Assembly: GCA_023091735.1 (NCBI GenBank)
Contig: JALKBU010000220.1
Location: 1 to 59,567 of the forward strand
Origin: Trichomonas tenax
Lineage: Eukaryota > Parabasalia > Trichomonadida > Trichomonadidae
Direction of reading: 5' to 3'
Length of the DNA: 59,567 nucleotides
Shown here: positions 1 to 10,072 of the stretch, piece after piece
Layout: each line of letters opens with the position of its first letter
Position numbering within the stretch: the stretch's first letter is position 1
The notes under the pieces: model-generated
Database searches by the model: none
Told to the model about the DNA's origin: nothing
The model's input: only the letters and a program-made list of their open reading frames with translations
Position numbers and translations under genes: made by a program

Positions 1-166
1 CATCGGATTTGTTGTCTGATTCGCTTGCAAAACTGATTTCATCGGATTTGTTGTCTGATTCGCTTGCAAAACTGATTTCATCGGATTTGTTGTCTGATTC
101 GCTTGCAAAACTGATTTCATCGGATTTGTTGTCTGATTCGCTTGCAAAACTGATTTCATCGGATTT
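1..166 (-). repeat. Tandem 39-bp coding repeat (4 full copies plus a partial one)
   Basis: Identical 39-bp units start at 1, 40, 79 and 118, with a partial fifth from 157. The unit length is a multiple of three, so copy-number change would lengthen or shorten the encoded 13-residue repeat without breaking the frame. The array continues beyond the window edge, so the true copy number is unknown. Confidence 0.95.
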
Positions 167-1096
167 CTTCTTCGCTGGAGTTTTCTTTTCTTCCGAGTCT
201 GTTGTGAAAGATGGCTGCTGCTGTGGCTGTTGTGATGCCTTTGATGGTGCTGGTGTTCTATTTCCTGCTCTTCTTGTCCTTATTGGTGATTTTGCACCTG
301 TTGGAGATTTATTGTCTGTTGGTGAATTTCCTGCCCATTGATTGATGATTTTGTCGTCATCAGAATCATCAGAGTTCTTCGTAATGATTTTAGGTGGTTT
401 CTGTGGCTTCTCTTCTTTAACTTCCTCTTCTTCTTGTTTTGGAGGCTCTTCGCGTTTTTCTTCTGGTTTTTCGTCATTTTTAGCTTCCTCTGGCTGTGTG
501 TGATAAGATTCATGCTCTGATTCCTCTTCATCAGGATGATCAGATTCTTCTACTATGATTGAATTTGGTAATATATCTTCGCCTAAAAAGATAATAATCG
601 AATCGCTGTATTTATCGCAGACAACAGTGATGACAATCCATATCATCAGAACCGAGAGAAGAATATCATGGACTTCGAGCGTTCTTCTGTATATAAAAAA
701 GTCTTGAATGTGAACAGCAGGATAAACTGAATTGAATACGCCTTTGAGGTATTCAGACGACTCCAAAGACATAAAGTTCCTCATTCGCGATATATATTCG
801 AGTCTTTTCTGTGAAGTTGTAAGATAAATTAACATTATGCCAAACAAAATCGTTATAAGCATTGAAAAAACGAAATTTCCTTTTGTCCTTTTGTTTTTCT
901 TTTTATATAATGAGTATGAAGTATATAAACAAAATAATGAAGATAATCCCAACAAAATCGTGATAACTAAGTGTTCTGCACCGGCAATAGTGGTCCAGAA
1001 TGAGTTTGCGTATATGATTATCAGGTAAAAACACGAACAAAGTGGAATTATAGGAAGAAATGACTTGAAGAGACGAAAAAGCTCTGCAAGCAACAT
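2..1096 (-). CDS. Multi-pass membrane protein with acidic, repeat-bearing tail (partial, 3' end outside window)
   Basis: The reading frame opens at the ATG whose complement is at 1094-1096 and runs without a stop to the window edge, so at least 364 residues are seen and the C-terminus is missing. Residues about 5-33, 41-64, 73-95 and 145-170 are strongly hydrophobic, giving three to four membrane spans. From about residue 180 the chain becomes acidic and disordered, rich in Glu, Lys, Pro, Ser and Gln. From about residue 311 it enters 13-residue repeats (KSDEISFASESDN), encoded by a 39-bp DNA repeat. I do not recognise a family. The likely topology is a small membrane domain with a long cytosolic tail. 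Upstream lies the motif-rich region shared with the divergent nucleotidyltransferase gene. The frame is convincing because hydrophobic spans, low-complexity tail and repeat unit all stay in register. Confidence 0.75.
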   Translation of the reverse strand, partial: MLLAELFRLFKSFLPIIPLCSCFYLIIIYANSFWTTIAGAEHLVITILLGLSSLFCLYTSYSLYKKKNKRTKGNFVFSMLITILFGIMLIYLTTSQKRLEYISRMRNFMSLESSEYLKGVFNSVYPAVHIQDFFIYRRTLEVHDILLSVLMIWIVITVVCDKYSDSIIIFLGEDILPNSIIVEESDHPDEEESEHESYHTQPEEAKNDEKPEEKREEPPKQEEEEVKEEKPQKPPKIITKNSDDSDDDKIINQWAGNSPTDNKSPTGAKSPIRTRRAGNRTPAPSKASQQPQQQPSFTTDSEEKKTPAKKKSDEISFASESDNKSDEISFASESDNKSDEISFASESDNKSDEISFASESDNKSD

Positions 1097-1536
1097 TTTT
1101 TTTCTAAACGTCCAGTTTTCACAAATTTAGACAACAATTTTGACTAATAAAATATTTTACACGACGAAATTCATCAAAAATTATATTTACATGACATTTT
1201 ATTTTCCCAACAAATAAACAACTTTACTTGGCATTAACCGAAATTACACGACAAATTTATTTCAATTTATCAGATTTACATGTCTTATATTATTTGACAT
1301 TTTTCTTGGTAAACAATTACTTTACATGACATTTTTTATAAACAAATTGTTCATTTCAGCTTATTTTAACTTGTTTATGATATATTTTATTTCAGAAATA
1401 TATTGCTCTATGTCTTGCCATACTGTTCTAGAAGGATTATTGACTTATACATAAAGGAACAGAAGTTTCTAATTTAGGAATAATTGTTTACATGACAAAG
1501 ATTTAGAAATTTGACTTAACACAAATTTTATTTCAA
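1097..1536. promoter_or_regulatory. Divergent promoter region with a cluster of TTTACATGWCA elements
   Basis: This 440-bp AT-rich spacer separates two divergent genes. Exact or near copies of TTTACATGWCA lie at 1156-1166 (TTTACACGACG), 1186-1196 (exact), 1223-1233 (TTTACTTGGCA), 1243-1253 (ATTACACGACA), 1275-1285 (TTTACATGTCT), 1321-1331 (exact) and 1487-1497 (exact, 40 bp before the downstream ATG). I see no other gene here. The regulatory role is inferred from recurrence and position only. Confidence 0.5.
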
Positions 1537-2871
1537 ATGATTGATCCTGCATTGGACAAGATCTCGAAATCCGTTATTTTGCATCAATCAAAATTCTCCA
1601 AAGACTGTCCGTGGACGAATGGCAAAGAATACGAGAACCCAAGCACTTATTTGTGCCTTCATCAAGAAATATTAGATTTCACGAGGTGGATTCTTCCAAG
1701 TGAGAAAGAGAAACACTTGAGATTTTTGGTAATCAAGCGTTTCCAAGTCGCTGTTAAGCAGCTGTGGCCAAATGCGAAAGTTATTTGTCACGGATCAACG
1801 GCAACAGGGACATTTTTACCGAACGGCGATTTGGATTTCTGCGTTGTTGGACTTCCTGAAATCAATGAGCTCGATTTACTCGATGATTTAAATGACCATC
1901 TCCATAACTTGCAAATTGTTTCGAAATCTACAGTCATTTCAGCCAAGTGCCCGATTATAAAAGGTGTCGAAAAACCATTTGGCTTCCATTTCGATATTTC
2001 TGTCAATAATGAAAACGGAATTCTTAATATCAGGAGAAATCATCAATACTTCAAGAATTACCCTGCACTAGTTCCAATGGTTATGGTTCTGAAGATCTTT
2101 TTGTACCAAGAAAAACTTGATGAACCATTTAAAGGTGGAATCTCAAGTAATACATTAATCCAGCTGTGTCTGTTTGTTATCCAAGCATCGAAAGCCGACG
2201 GAAGCATGAATTTAGGCCGTTTAATCAGCTCTTTCTTTAGCATTTTTGGTAGAAATTTCAACTATTTTACATGCGGCATTTCCACACGCGAAGATGGAAC
2301 TTTGTTCTCCCGTATCCAAGCAAATAGACTTAACTTCAAATCTCCAGTCACACTCTGTGTTGAAGATCCACAGTTGCCAGGAAACTTCCTTGGTGAGAAT
2401 GCTTTCGCAACAACGGATTTTAGATCTGCTTGCAACGAAGCATTCAACAAACTTTTTAAGAGCAATGGAAACGAGCAATCAATTCTTCTCCGTTTCCTCA
2501 AATTCCCTGCACACTTAGTGATGATCAGAGGAGAACTTTTGAAGCAGTACGAGCAGCTCCAAGGTACAGCAGTAGAAGGCTTCAAGCTCTCTCTCGGCAA
2601 GAAAGATGATAAAAGAAATGATGACAGAAGATTCGATAGAGATGACAGGAGATATGATAGAGATGACAGGAGATATGATAGAGATGATAGAAGGTTTGAT
2701 AGAGATGACAGAAGGTTCGGTAGAGATGATAGGAGATATGATAGAGATGATCGCCAGAGTGGTTTTGGAAATAGAAACTACAATGGTAACAAAAGATCAT
2801 ATTTCAAGATGGATTTCGACGACATCGATAACTTCAATAGAAACGGCAAAGATAGAAAGTTTAGACGCTAA
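1537..2871 (+). CDS. Non-canonical poly(A) polymerase / TRF4-Cid1-like nucleotidyltransferase
   Basis: The product belongs to the DNA polymerase beta-like nucleotidyltransferases that add A or U tails to RNA. The nucleotide-binding helix-turn motif Gly86-Ser87 is followed by Asp98-x-Asp100, and a third Asp sits at 153, giving the full catalytic triad. The PAP-associated domain follows, with the GGISSN segment at 200-205 in the place of the Trf4 GGxGSY motif. The nucleotide-recognition stretch VEDPQLPGNFLGENAF lies near 287-302. The order matches Trf4/PAPD5, the catalytic subunit of the nuclear TRAMP RNA-surveillance complex in yeast. No zinc knuckle or RNA-binding domain is visible. The tail after about residue 350 is a charged Arg/Asp repeat that could bind RNA or partners. 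Length (444 aa) fits a minimal member. It could instead be a Cid1-type terminal uridylyltransferase; the sequence alone does not settle substrate choice. Confidence 0.85.
   Translation: MIDPALDKISKSVILHQSKFSKDCPWTNGKEYENPSTYLCLHQEILDFTRWILPSEKEKHLRFLVIKRFQVAVKQLWPNAKVICHGSTATGTFLPNGDLDFCVVGLPEINELDLLDDLNDHLHNLQIVSKSTVISAKCPIIKGVEKPFGFHFDISVNNENGILNIRRNHQYFKNYPALVPMVMVLKIFLYQEKLDEPFKGGISSNTLIQLCLFVIQASKADGSMNLGRLISSFFSIFGRNFNYFTCGISTREDGTLFSRIQANRLNFKSPVTLCVEDPQLPGNFLGENAFATTDFRSACNEAFNKLFKSNGNEQSILLRFLKFPAHLVMIRGELLKQYEQLQGTAVEGFKLSLGKKDDKRNDDRRFDRDDRRYDRDDRRYDRDDRRFDRDDRRFGRDDRRYDRDDRQSGFGNRNYNGNKRSYFKMDFDDIDNFNRNGKDRKFRR
2620..2745 (+). repeat. Tandem 21-bp coding repeat (six units)
   Basis: Six consecutive 21-bp units start at 2620, 2641, 2662, 2683, 2704 and 2725, each encoding a variant of DDRRYDR in the tail of the nucleotidyltransferase. 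Units differ by a few bases. The low-complexity Arg/Asp tail resembles the RD-rich tails of some RNA-processing factors. Confidence 0.9.
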
Positions 2872-3166
2872 TTTAATATTAACATTTTGTATGTTAAATT
2901 TTATCTATATTGTTATATTAAATATTTAAAAATCCATCCAAAATACAGGAACACATGTTTATTCGGTTCCAATAAAAAACAGAGATGAAAATTAAAATTC
3001 GTTATCATAAGATATATAAATTTCACGATTATAGGTAAACTGATATTGGTTTAGATCTATGAAAAATAAAATCGAATTGAATTTTTTTTATCATATAAAT
3101 CGAGATATAAATCAATAAGTTTAGATAAACAATTATACAAAGTATATAACCTATAAGCCGGATACC

Positions 3167-4291
3167 TTAGTTAGTTGTACCCCAATATTCAACTCTTGTT
3201 GTAGCGGAAGCAGAATAATTTCCACACCAGTTTCTGATGTTGATACAGTTGATAATAGCGCAAAAGTTGCACCACTGTCTGCCTTCAATACTGCGATAGA
3301 ATGCAACGAGGCAAACGCAAAAGATGAAAGTCATCGCTGGGAAAGCAAGGAAGGCGATGAGGCCATGGCAAATTCTCTCGCACTTACCGAAGGAAAGGTT
3401 CGGCAAAAGCATGAGAGCGAAGAGAATTCCCATAATGAAACCACCAATATTCAAGAAGTTGTCAATGAATGGTGTAAGACCGAGAATAATACCAACAACG
3501 ATTAAGCCAATTGTGATACCAAGATCTTTACATCTGTGTGGGTTAGCTCTCCATCCAGAGAAGAGATCTGCAAGCATAAGTCCGATGAATCCGAAGATAG
3601 CACCAGAAGCACCGCAAGTAATCATTTCTGGGACGAGTAAGCAAGAAAGGATGAGACCGTAAGTTCCTGAAATCATGTAAACGAAAAATGCGCGCCAAAA
3701 TCCTGTGTCTCTTTCAACTCCAGCTGTGAAAATAGCGAAAACGATGATAATAACAACGTGAATAGTACCAGAATGAAGGAAATGAGCAATTAAGAATCTC
3801 CACCAAGAACCTTCCAAGATTGTAGATGCTCTCTTAGCACCCATAAGAACGATTGTATTCTGGTCAGGACCGAACATCATGTTCTCTGAGAAGTTCGGCA
3901 TTGCGCCGTACTGCAAGAATACACATGCGAGTACACCGAGATAGACAATAATTGTACCAAAAGACCAGATCTGTGGTGATTTGGCTTCGAGATTGACAAG
4001 CACTGGGTTTTCTTCCTGATCATCCTTTTTCGGCTGTGATTTTGTTGATTCCGAATCTGAAAAGTGGTCCGGAGTCTTCGTAGTCTTCGCTGGGCGTCGC
4101 GAGGCTTTACTAGACTTCTTCTTTTTCTCATTATCATCAGGCTGATCGAAATTTAATCTTGATGTTGAAAATTCGTTTGGTGTTGTTTGCATATTGGCGG
4201 ACTCCCACCAGTTGTTGCTGCCACCGATCTTAGTCTCAGGGACATCGCGGCCCTTCGTTATCGTGCCTTTGCGCTTGCTTCTTCCGCTCAT
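3167..4291 (-). CDS. Rhomboid-family membrane protein, catalytic His replaced by Asn (probable pseudoprotease)
   Basis: The polytopic rhomboid core spans about residues 110-335 after a 105-residue charged cytosolic N-terminus. It contains the WWRFLIAHFLHSGTIH segment (163-178) and the nucleophile motif GASGA with Ser229. The last core motif, normally an AHxGG box, reads DNFLNIGGF, so Asn281 stands where the catalytic His is expected. The codon is AAT, read directly from the sequence. After the core comes a Cys-rich segment with W-C-x-x-C (340-344), as in the C-terminal part of animal and plant secretory-pathway rhomboids. Active rhomboids are Ser-His dyad intramembrane proteases. Loss of the His suggests an iRhom-like non-proteolytic role, or use of a neighbouring residue. 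An initiator-like TCATT occurs about 22 bases before the ATG (complement at 4314-4318). It is convergent with the nucleotidyltransferase gene. Confidence 0.85.
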   Translation of the reverse strand: MSGRSKRKGTITKGRDVPETKIGGSNNWWESANMQTTPNEFSTSRLNFDQPDDNEKKKKSSKASRRPAKTTKTPDHFSDSESTKSQPKKDDQEENPVLVNLEAKSPQIWSFGTIIVYLGVLACVFLQYGAMPNFSENMMFGPDQNTIVLMGAKRASTILEGSWWRFLIAHFLHSGTIHVVIIIVFAIFTAGVERDTGFWRAFFVYMISGTYGLILSCLLVPEMITCGASGAIFGFIGLMLADLFSGWRANPHRCKDLGITIGLIVVGIILGLTPFIDNFLNIGGFIMGILFALMLLPNLSFGKCERICHGLIAFLAFPAMTFIFCVCLVAFYRSIEGRQWCNFCAIINCINIRNWCGNYSASATTRVEYWGTTN

Positions 4292-5945
4292 GAAAATTTG
4301 ATATCAAAAACCTAATGAAATTTTTGAGAGCTTTGAGGATCGATTCTATGTACATAGTAGATCATTATTTATAAATATTTTATCTCGGATACCCCCTGCT
4401 ATAATTTATTAAACCCTCTTTTGGATATCAAATATGGTCTATATATGATGTGGAATCATTTTAAAACAAAATTGAAAAACAACAAGTTTTACATTTTGTG
4501 AAAAACTTGAATATATGATTCCAATTGGTTCTCACACCCATATTTTCAAATTAACGGATTTTGCTGTTTAATGACTGATATCAAGGGATGAAAAATTAGA
4601 CAGGGGTAAATCCTTTAATAATTCTTACTACATATGATGCTTATAACATGATGTAACAAGGAAAAATTAAATGAGGGGATATATTGTTAAAATAGGGTGT
4701 TATTTTGAATGAACGATATTCAATTTAAAGCTATTGTTAACAGAACAATAAAAAGAAGTAATCCCACTCTCAAAAAGTGCATATGGTATAGATGGCAAAT
4801 ATATCATAAAAAATATATAACCTTACAGTAAAGTTCAGAAAAATCACAAACGTGACACCAAAATGATCGGATTTTTTCTACTATATATATTATGCTAAGT
4901 TCAAAATAATTCTGAAGATAAACGATATATAAAAACTCCTTTTTTGGCTTTTTAAATGAAGCTTTGTTTTTGTCTCCCTTGGAATCAAGTTCCAGGAAAT
5001 TTTAAATAATTGGGAAGATTTCATATTAACTACCCTCTAGAAAAAACATGTTTAATCCCAGTGTTATCCCAAGCCATTTAAGGTTAATATCGGCTTTTCC
5101 AAGAAAGTTTAGTTCCCACAGCGCGCAAAACTTCAAATTTTCTAGCAAGGTTCGAGAGGCTCATTATAGAGGCCCTATATATGAGATGTAACTACTAACA
5201 AAGCAAAAATAAATCAACCTACGTGAATATGCAAATTTCTCAATTAAAAACGTCGATTTGTTGCTTTTAATAGATCAAAATACTTATTGCAGCTACTTTA
5301 ATATTGTTTTATACAACTTTTATTACTTAACTAGCTTTATTTGACTAAATATTTAAACTTTCACATAAATACACAATTTCTTAAACAATGTAGTACTATA
5401 TTAGAATTTGCGTCTTAATAACAGAAATAAATTGAAATTTGGTAAATTCTTATTAAAATAGCGAAATCGAAATCATATTTTGATCAATTTTGTGAAATTT
5501 ACACTTTACACAACAAAACAATATAGTTTACATGTCATATTTTCTATAACTCGATTTGTGAAACATCAACAGCATTAGGTATTAATATGACCATTGATTT
5601 ATGCACACATTAGCCCAGCCTTCAATTATATATGGCAATTTTGAGACATATAAACTTGCTTTTAATAGATAATTTATTGTCATTGAAGCCCATATTATAG
5701 AAGGGCCTAAAAACAAACGCACATTTCTCTCACTCTCTAAATACTAAATCAGTATCTATTTCAAGAATATAAGACATAATTAGAGATTTGAAATTATGAT
5801 TTTTAAGTTCAAAAAAAGAGAGAGATACAGCAGTAAAACAGAGGAAGCAATTACCAAACAGTTATGTTCTGGTTAACAATTTAGTGATATAAATTTACAT
5901 TATTTTTTCATTTATATCACAGCACATTTTTTTCTTTGAAATTAT
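4292..5945. other. Long intergenic stretch without recognisable genes
   Basis: About 1.65 kb of AT-rich DNA. The only signals I can name are one exact TTTACATGTCA element at 5527-5537 and initiator-like TCATT and TCACA just before the next gene (5908-5912 and 5917-5921). A GGTTCGAG string near 5144 was checked for a tRNA and does not fit. Confidence 0.4.
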
Positions 5946-6362
5946 ATGATACACAATACGTGGTGCTCAAATCCAATATTAGTAGAAAAAATTTACCAGC
6001 ACAATGGCAGCATAAAAATGCCCAAAGTTGATGGAAAAAAGAGTCAAATCATCTTTGTGAGTAGGTACAATAAAGAGCAGCCAGTTGTTTATGAACTTGA
6101 CAAGAATGGGAATCTGGAAGATGATGTTAGAACCAAGAGAATTAAAATGAGGCAATTACCACAGAAAATTAAGCTAAAATTATTCATACAAACCGCAAAT
6201 CATCAAATCGCTGAAGAAGATCACCAAGAAAATACAATAGCTGAAGAAATTAGTACTTATGATGAGAACGTTACAAATACAAATAATTTTCTTGACCCAG
6301 AATCAATGCTAAATCTAAAAGATTATGATGTAAAAGAAGAAAACGAGACTTCGTCAAATTAA
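5946..6362 (+). CDS. Small hypothetical protein, 138 aa
   Basis: The frame begins with an ATG shortly after initiator-like TCATT/TCACA sites. A second in-frame Met at 6018 is a plausible alternative start, because the sequence from there (MPKVDGKK...) looks more regular. The first half is basic and strand-like; the second half is acidic and Asn/Glu-rich, apparently disordered. No signal peptide, membrane span or known motif is visible. It sits alone between a long intergenic stretch and the convergent Sec23-like gene. It may be a lineage-specific gene, a fragment or a chance frame; codon use is not distinctive enough to decide. Confidence 0.4.
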   Translation: MIHNTWCSNPILVEKIYQHNGSIKMPKVDGKKSQIIFVSRYNKEQPVVYELDKNGNLEDDVRTKRIKMRQLPQKIKLKLFIQTANHQIAEEDHQENTIAEEISTYDENVTNTNNFLDPESMLNLKDYDVKEENETSSN

Positions 6363-6544
6363 TCAATTTTTTATATGTTTAAAAAAGCATAATGATTCCA
6401 AACTCTACGCTCGGTACCACATTATCTACATTTCCATTCCCATTTATTTATTTATATATAATAAATATCTCATTTAATAATTAATTAGATATAAAAGAAA
6501 CATAACAATTTACACACAAAATAATGGATAAACTATAAGAATAA

Positions 6545-8230
6545 TCATACCTTTTTCGCGTTCTTAATCTTCTTAAAGAGATCCGAATATTCCGAGAAAA
6601 TCATTGGTATATCCGATATTGGGCGCATTATCTTTACGGGTTTCGGGAATCTGTCCTCTATTTCGAAGTTAATTGCTTTTTCCAATTTCGATCCAGGAAT
6701 GATATCACAATCAATGAATATAGAAATAGCTCTAGATTCATCGAAAACAACAATTGGGGGTGATTGCATTTGGATATAAAAATAATAATTGATTGTGCAT
6801 TTGTTCGCGATGCAAGTTTCCTGATCTGCCCATAGCATCAATGTCGGATAGAAAGCAGAAGAGCGGCTCTGATAACTGTGGAAAACACGGCTTTGTGTAT
6901 TCGATGGAATTATTTTCATATTGTTATCAGATGATTTGTAGAGATGGAGTACACGAAGGAATAACTGCAAGTTTGGAAACACAGCAAAAGTATTGTCTGG
7001 TGGATCGCCTGGAAAATTACTGATATTTTGATTATATGCTTCATAAAGATTGCCAACAAACTTATCAAGCATCTGATTTGCAAGAAGATAAGGCATGAGT
7101 TGATAAGGATCAACTCCTGATGCAACAGGAATGAAATTTTCTGACTTCGGATATGAATGTGAACACCATTGCGTTTCTGTATAAGCAACATTACCATTGA
7201 AGTGATGGTACTGGACTTCCACTGAGAAAACAGAAGGAAGAATCGACCCCAAAAACTTTTGTGGAGATAATACGAATGTCTGATAAAAATGATGTGCACA
7301 TGAAGCATACTGGAAGTGAGTCTTGCTGCATCTATAGTTAGTGACTTCTGCTTTAATAGAAATATTATAATATTGATCTTGCGAAGTGGCTTTTTCTATT
7401 AACTTTCGGATCTGATCGTGACATGGTTCGCAGTCGTACGCGTAAAGAGACGTGTCTAAGAAATATCCATCGATGTTTATAGGTGTTGGATTAGAAACCA
7501 TTGATGGCGAAACCCAATCAACACAGATATTTCTTTCTTCTCTTGACGAAGGTCCTCTGTTTGAAAAGAGAATGATTCGAGAGAATAATGTGTTATCTCC
7601 TTTTAATTGGCGAATTAAATCGTCAACTCCATGTCCGTGCTCTGTTTCGGCCTTGATATTACGAATAAACGGTTCCAATATTGTCTTAGAGCTTGGATTC
7701 GCGAGATCTTGCTTCAGATTGAGGTGTTTCGTGATGGCTGTGTTGTGTGGGATATCGAAGTAAACGACAAAGTTGTTGTAAACTGATACGTACACGTTGT
7801 ATGTCTTGTGCAAAACACAGATTATAAAGTTTTGTGTGGGAGGGAGCGCTCCAATGGCGACATTTACGAAATTGTGTATATGTGTCATTTCTTTTTCCGA
7901 ACAGTAAGGGTCAATCGCTAATACCAACAGTTGGTTGAAGTTTGATAATTGCGTTTGTCGAAAAATGAATCTTTTATATTGCATTTGTTCCTGAGCGATT
8001 TGCTGATTGTTTGGCTTAAAAACCTTGTAACAGTTCGCACATTTGACCTTTTCTCCTTCCCACGAGCATTGTGAATCTATACAATTCTTACATCCTGGGC
8101 ATCTTTCGGGTGTTTGATCTTCAAATACTTTCTTTTCCTTCTCCCAGTCGAAGGGATAATAATCGATGATAACCGGAATAAACGAAGCCGGATTTGATGA
8201 TGTGGGCCACGTCGGCATCGAACAATGCAT
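6545..8230 (-). CDS. Divergent Sec23-like COPII coat subunit
   Basis: The N-terminus matches the Sec23 pattern: a short WPTSSNP lead, then a zinc finger with CxxC at 44-47 and CxxC at 64-67. A trunk domain starts near 90 with LLVLAIDPYCSEKEMTHI, where Sec23 proteins have a similar strand-helix start. A helical region follows, and a gelsolin-like end about 490-555 contains the IEDRFPKP segment that parallels the Sec23 SRFPMPR motif. Sec23 is the Sar1 GTPase-activating half of the inner COPII coat on ER exit sites. At 561 residues it is clearly shorter than the roughly 770 of yeast or human Sec23, so loops have been trimmed. Sec24-like identity is less likely because of the N-terminal context. 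The start could be Met5 instead of Met1. Confidence 0.65.
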   Translation of the reverse strand: MHCSMPTWPTSSNPASFIPVIIDYYPFDWEKEKKVFEDQTPERCPGCKNCIDSQCSWEGEKVKCANCYKVFKPNNQQIAQEQMQYKRFIFRQTQLSNFNQLLVLAIDPYCSEKEMTHIHNFVNVAIGALPPTQNFIICVLHKTYNVYVSVYNNFVVYFDIPHNTAITKHLNLKQDLANPSSKTILEPFIRNIKAETEHGHGVDDLIRQLKGDNTLFSRIILFSNRGPSSREERNICVDWVSPSMVSNPTPINIDGYFLDTSLYAYDCEPCHDQIRKLIEKATSQDQYYNISIKAEVTNYRCSKTHFQYASCAHHFYQTFVLSPQKFLGSILPSVFSVEVQYHHFNGNVAYTETQWCSHSYPKSENFIPVASGVDPYQLMPYLLANQMLDKFVGNLYEAYNQNISNFPGDPPDNTFAVFPNLQLFLRVLHLYKSSDNNMKIIPSNTQSRVFHSYQSRSSAFYPTLMLWADQETCIANKCTINYYFYIQMQSPPIVVFDESRAISIFIDCDIIPGSKLEKAINFEIEDRFPKPVKIMRPISDIPMIFSEYSDLFKKIKNAKKV

Positions 8231-8735
8231 TCGAGGGCGACGATAGTGTCACTTTTGTATTTGACAGTCAAAAAATAAGTTTACTTTGTCAGATGAGATT
8301 TCACTTTGAAAGTTTACATTGTCAAATGTCAACTTATTTTAGGTGTTTCTCACAAGAATATTATTTATTTGCCTTTTTCGAGCTTATTTTTTTCGATTTT
8401 TGACTTTTTTCTTATATTTCTTATTCACGCAGCATATCTTAATGCTTAAGTTCTACTTCACCAGAGGTTTATTCCTTTGACTTTTTGAAACTAATATATT
8501 ATCAAATTTTTAATTTTTTCAATTTTTAGACTATAATTATTAAAAAGACAATACACTGACATCATAGAAACGATCCTTTGATTATCATTTGCTAATCACA
8601 GATTTTGATAATTTGAAAATAATATACCTCAAAATTTCTATTAAACAGGAGATTTGATTCCAAAAATCACTACTTAACATTAAAATGATCTTTTGAAAAA
8701 TACAAACAAATTTTAATAAAATGAACAAATGAAGA
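8231..8735. other. AT-rich spacer with promoter-like elements
   Basis: About 500 bp with no supported gene. Close to the Sec23-like start there are TTACTTTGTCA, TTTCACTTT and TTTACATTGTCA strings (about 8280-8325), degenerate versions of the two intergenic elements seen elsewhere in the window. Confidence 0.35.
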
Positions 8736-9278
8736 TTAGGCAAAAGTAAGAGGCAGAGAAGCTCTAGCATTCTTAGCTCTATTTCCTGGTAAATTCAACA
8801 ATGAATCAGGATAATTCCTAATTGCTGATTTTTCGAATGTTTTGGATTCTGAATCAGAGTGCAAAATCCTTTCCACACTTATTATGCCAACTGCGTCTTC
8901 TGCAGTAAACGTGTGCTTTGGTTTGCTCTGTATTGTTGAAGCGAGTCTGTATGTCGATTTTGGTTTCTGCGGTTTCTCCTTCAGCTCCTGAATCATGTTT
9001 TTAAGATTTGTGAGCGAAAAGTTTTCAGCGCTGTGATTTATATTTCTTGCGAGGTGACCTAAGGGTTTGTTTAGATTTTCATCATCGAATATCGGCGAAA
9101 TTCCTCTCTCATCTGTGATTCCCATCGAAAGGAAGTCAATTGGCTCTGAAATTAATCTTTTTTGGCTTTGCGAGAGTGGTTTCGTTTGTGATTGAGGGCG
9201 TTCGTGAGGAGTGATTTTGCGCTCTACGACAGCAGGTTTTTTGGCAGGAGCTGCTTTCGATGCATGAATCACTCTCAT
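8736..9278 (-). CDS. Small basic, probably disordered protein, 180 aa
   Basis: The frame runs from an ATG to a stop with a composition rich in Lys, Pro, Ser and Gln. No membrane span, signal peptide or catalytic motif is visible, and I do not recognise a family. The central part (about 82-105) could form a short amphipathic helix. Codon use resembles the neighbouring real genes rather than intergenic AT-rich DNA, which supports it as a gene. Just upstream is a TGACATGACA string related to the intergenic element. It may be a lineage-specific cytoskeletal or regulatory protein, but that is a guess. Confidence 0.6.
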   Translation of the reverse strand: MRVIHASKAAPAKKPAVVERKITPHERPQSQTKPLSQSQKRLISEPIDFLSMGITDERGISPIFDDENLNKPLGHLARNINHSAENFSLTNLKNMIQELKEKPQKPKSTYRLASTIQSKPKHTFTAEDAVGIISVERILHSDSESKTFEKSAIRNYPDSLLNLPGNRAKNARASLPLTFA

Positions 9279-10072
9279 TTACAAAAATTGTTGAAAAACG
9301 TGTTTTGTCATGTCAGATTTGCAATTTATATTATTTGATATTTCATTATGAAATATATTGCCTATTAATTTCTTAATGTCATTATAGTTTTGACAAATAA
9401 ATAATGTAAAGAAAAACTACCACGTAAATTGTCAAAAATATCTTTCTCGTTGATATTTTCAAGTATCCATTGTTATATGGAACATATAATTGCTATGCTA
9501 ATGAACATATATATGTTTTGTATTATAATATAATCTTATATCATGGTATTACATGTTATTTTGCAATTTTTCAGTACTTGATTTTCCAATGACAAATATT
9601 AAGCTTTGTATGGCAACCACTTATAGAATATAGTATAGTTGCAAAGTTATGAATCATTAAATCAATATTTTTTGAATAATATATATAACTTTAACACATG
9701 CTTAGAAAAGATAATAGCTATGACTTGGCAAGTATGCGCGCCAATTATGCTTAAAGATATAGATCAACAATATTAATTTTCTTTTATTTTCTCTTATATA
9801 ACCATAAACTGCATAGTATATGAAATAAGGCAAGTGGTGTTACCAAATATTACAAAATTAGCCAGATATAATGTAAATAACTCAAAAAAATATAAAAATG
9901 TCAACAAATTAAAGAGTATTCGTAAGCAAACCACCAAAAAGAGGTAATTTGAGGCACATACTGTATGCATTTCAAATTCAACTGGATCAACAGGATTAAA
10001 AATAATTTATAAAACGACGATTTGACAAATATAAAAAATGATATCGTTAAAATCCAACATGTATTTAATTGA
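9279..10072. other. Intergenic stretch, no gene recognised
   Basis: About 790 bp of AT-rich DNA. Degenerate TGACA and TGTAAA half-elements occur near 9300-9440. I see no convincing frame, RNA gene or repeat. Confidence 0.4.

Noticed and set aside
9..341. Plus-strand frame with repeated LSDSLAKLISSD
   Set aside because: It is the antisense reading of the repeat array of the minus-strand membrane protein; the latter has hydrophobic spans and continues to an ATG at 1096.
5130..5175. GGTTCGAG string resembling a tRNA T-loop
   Set aside because: No matching A box, anticodon stem or acceptor pairing upstream.
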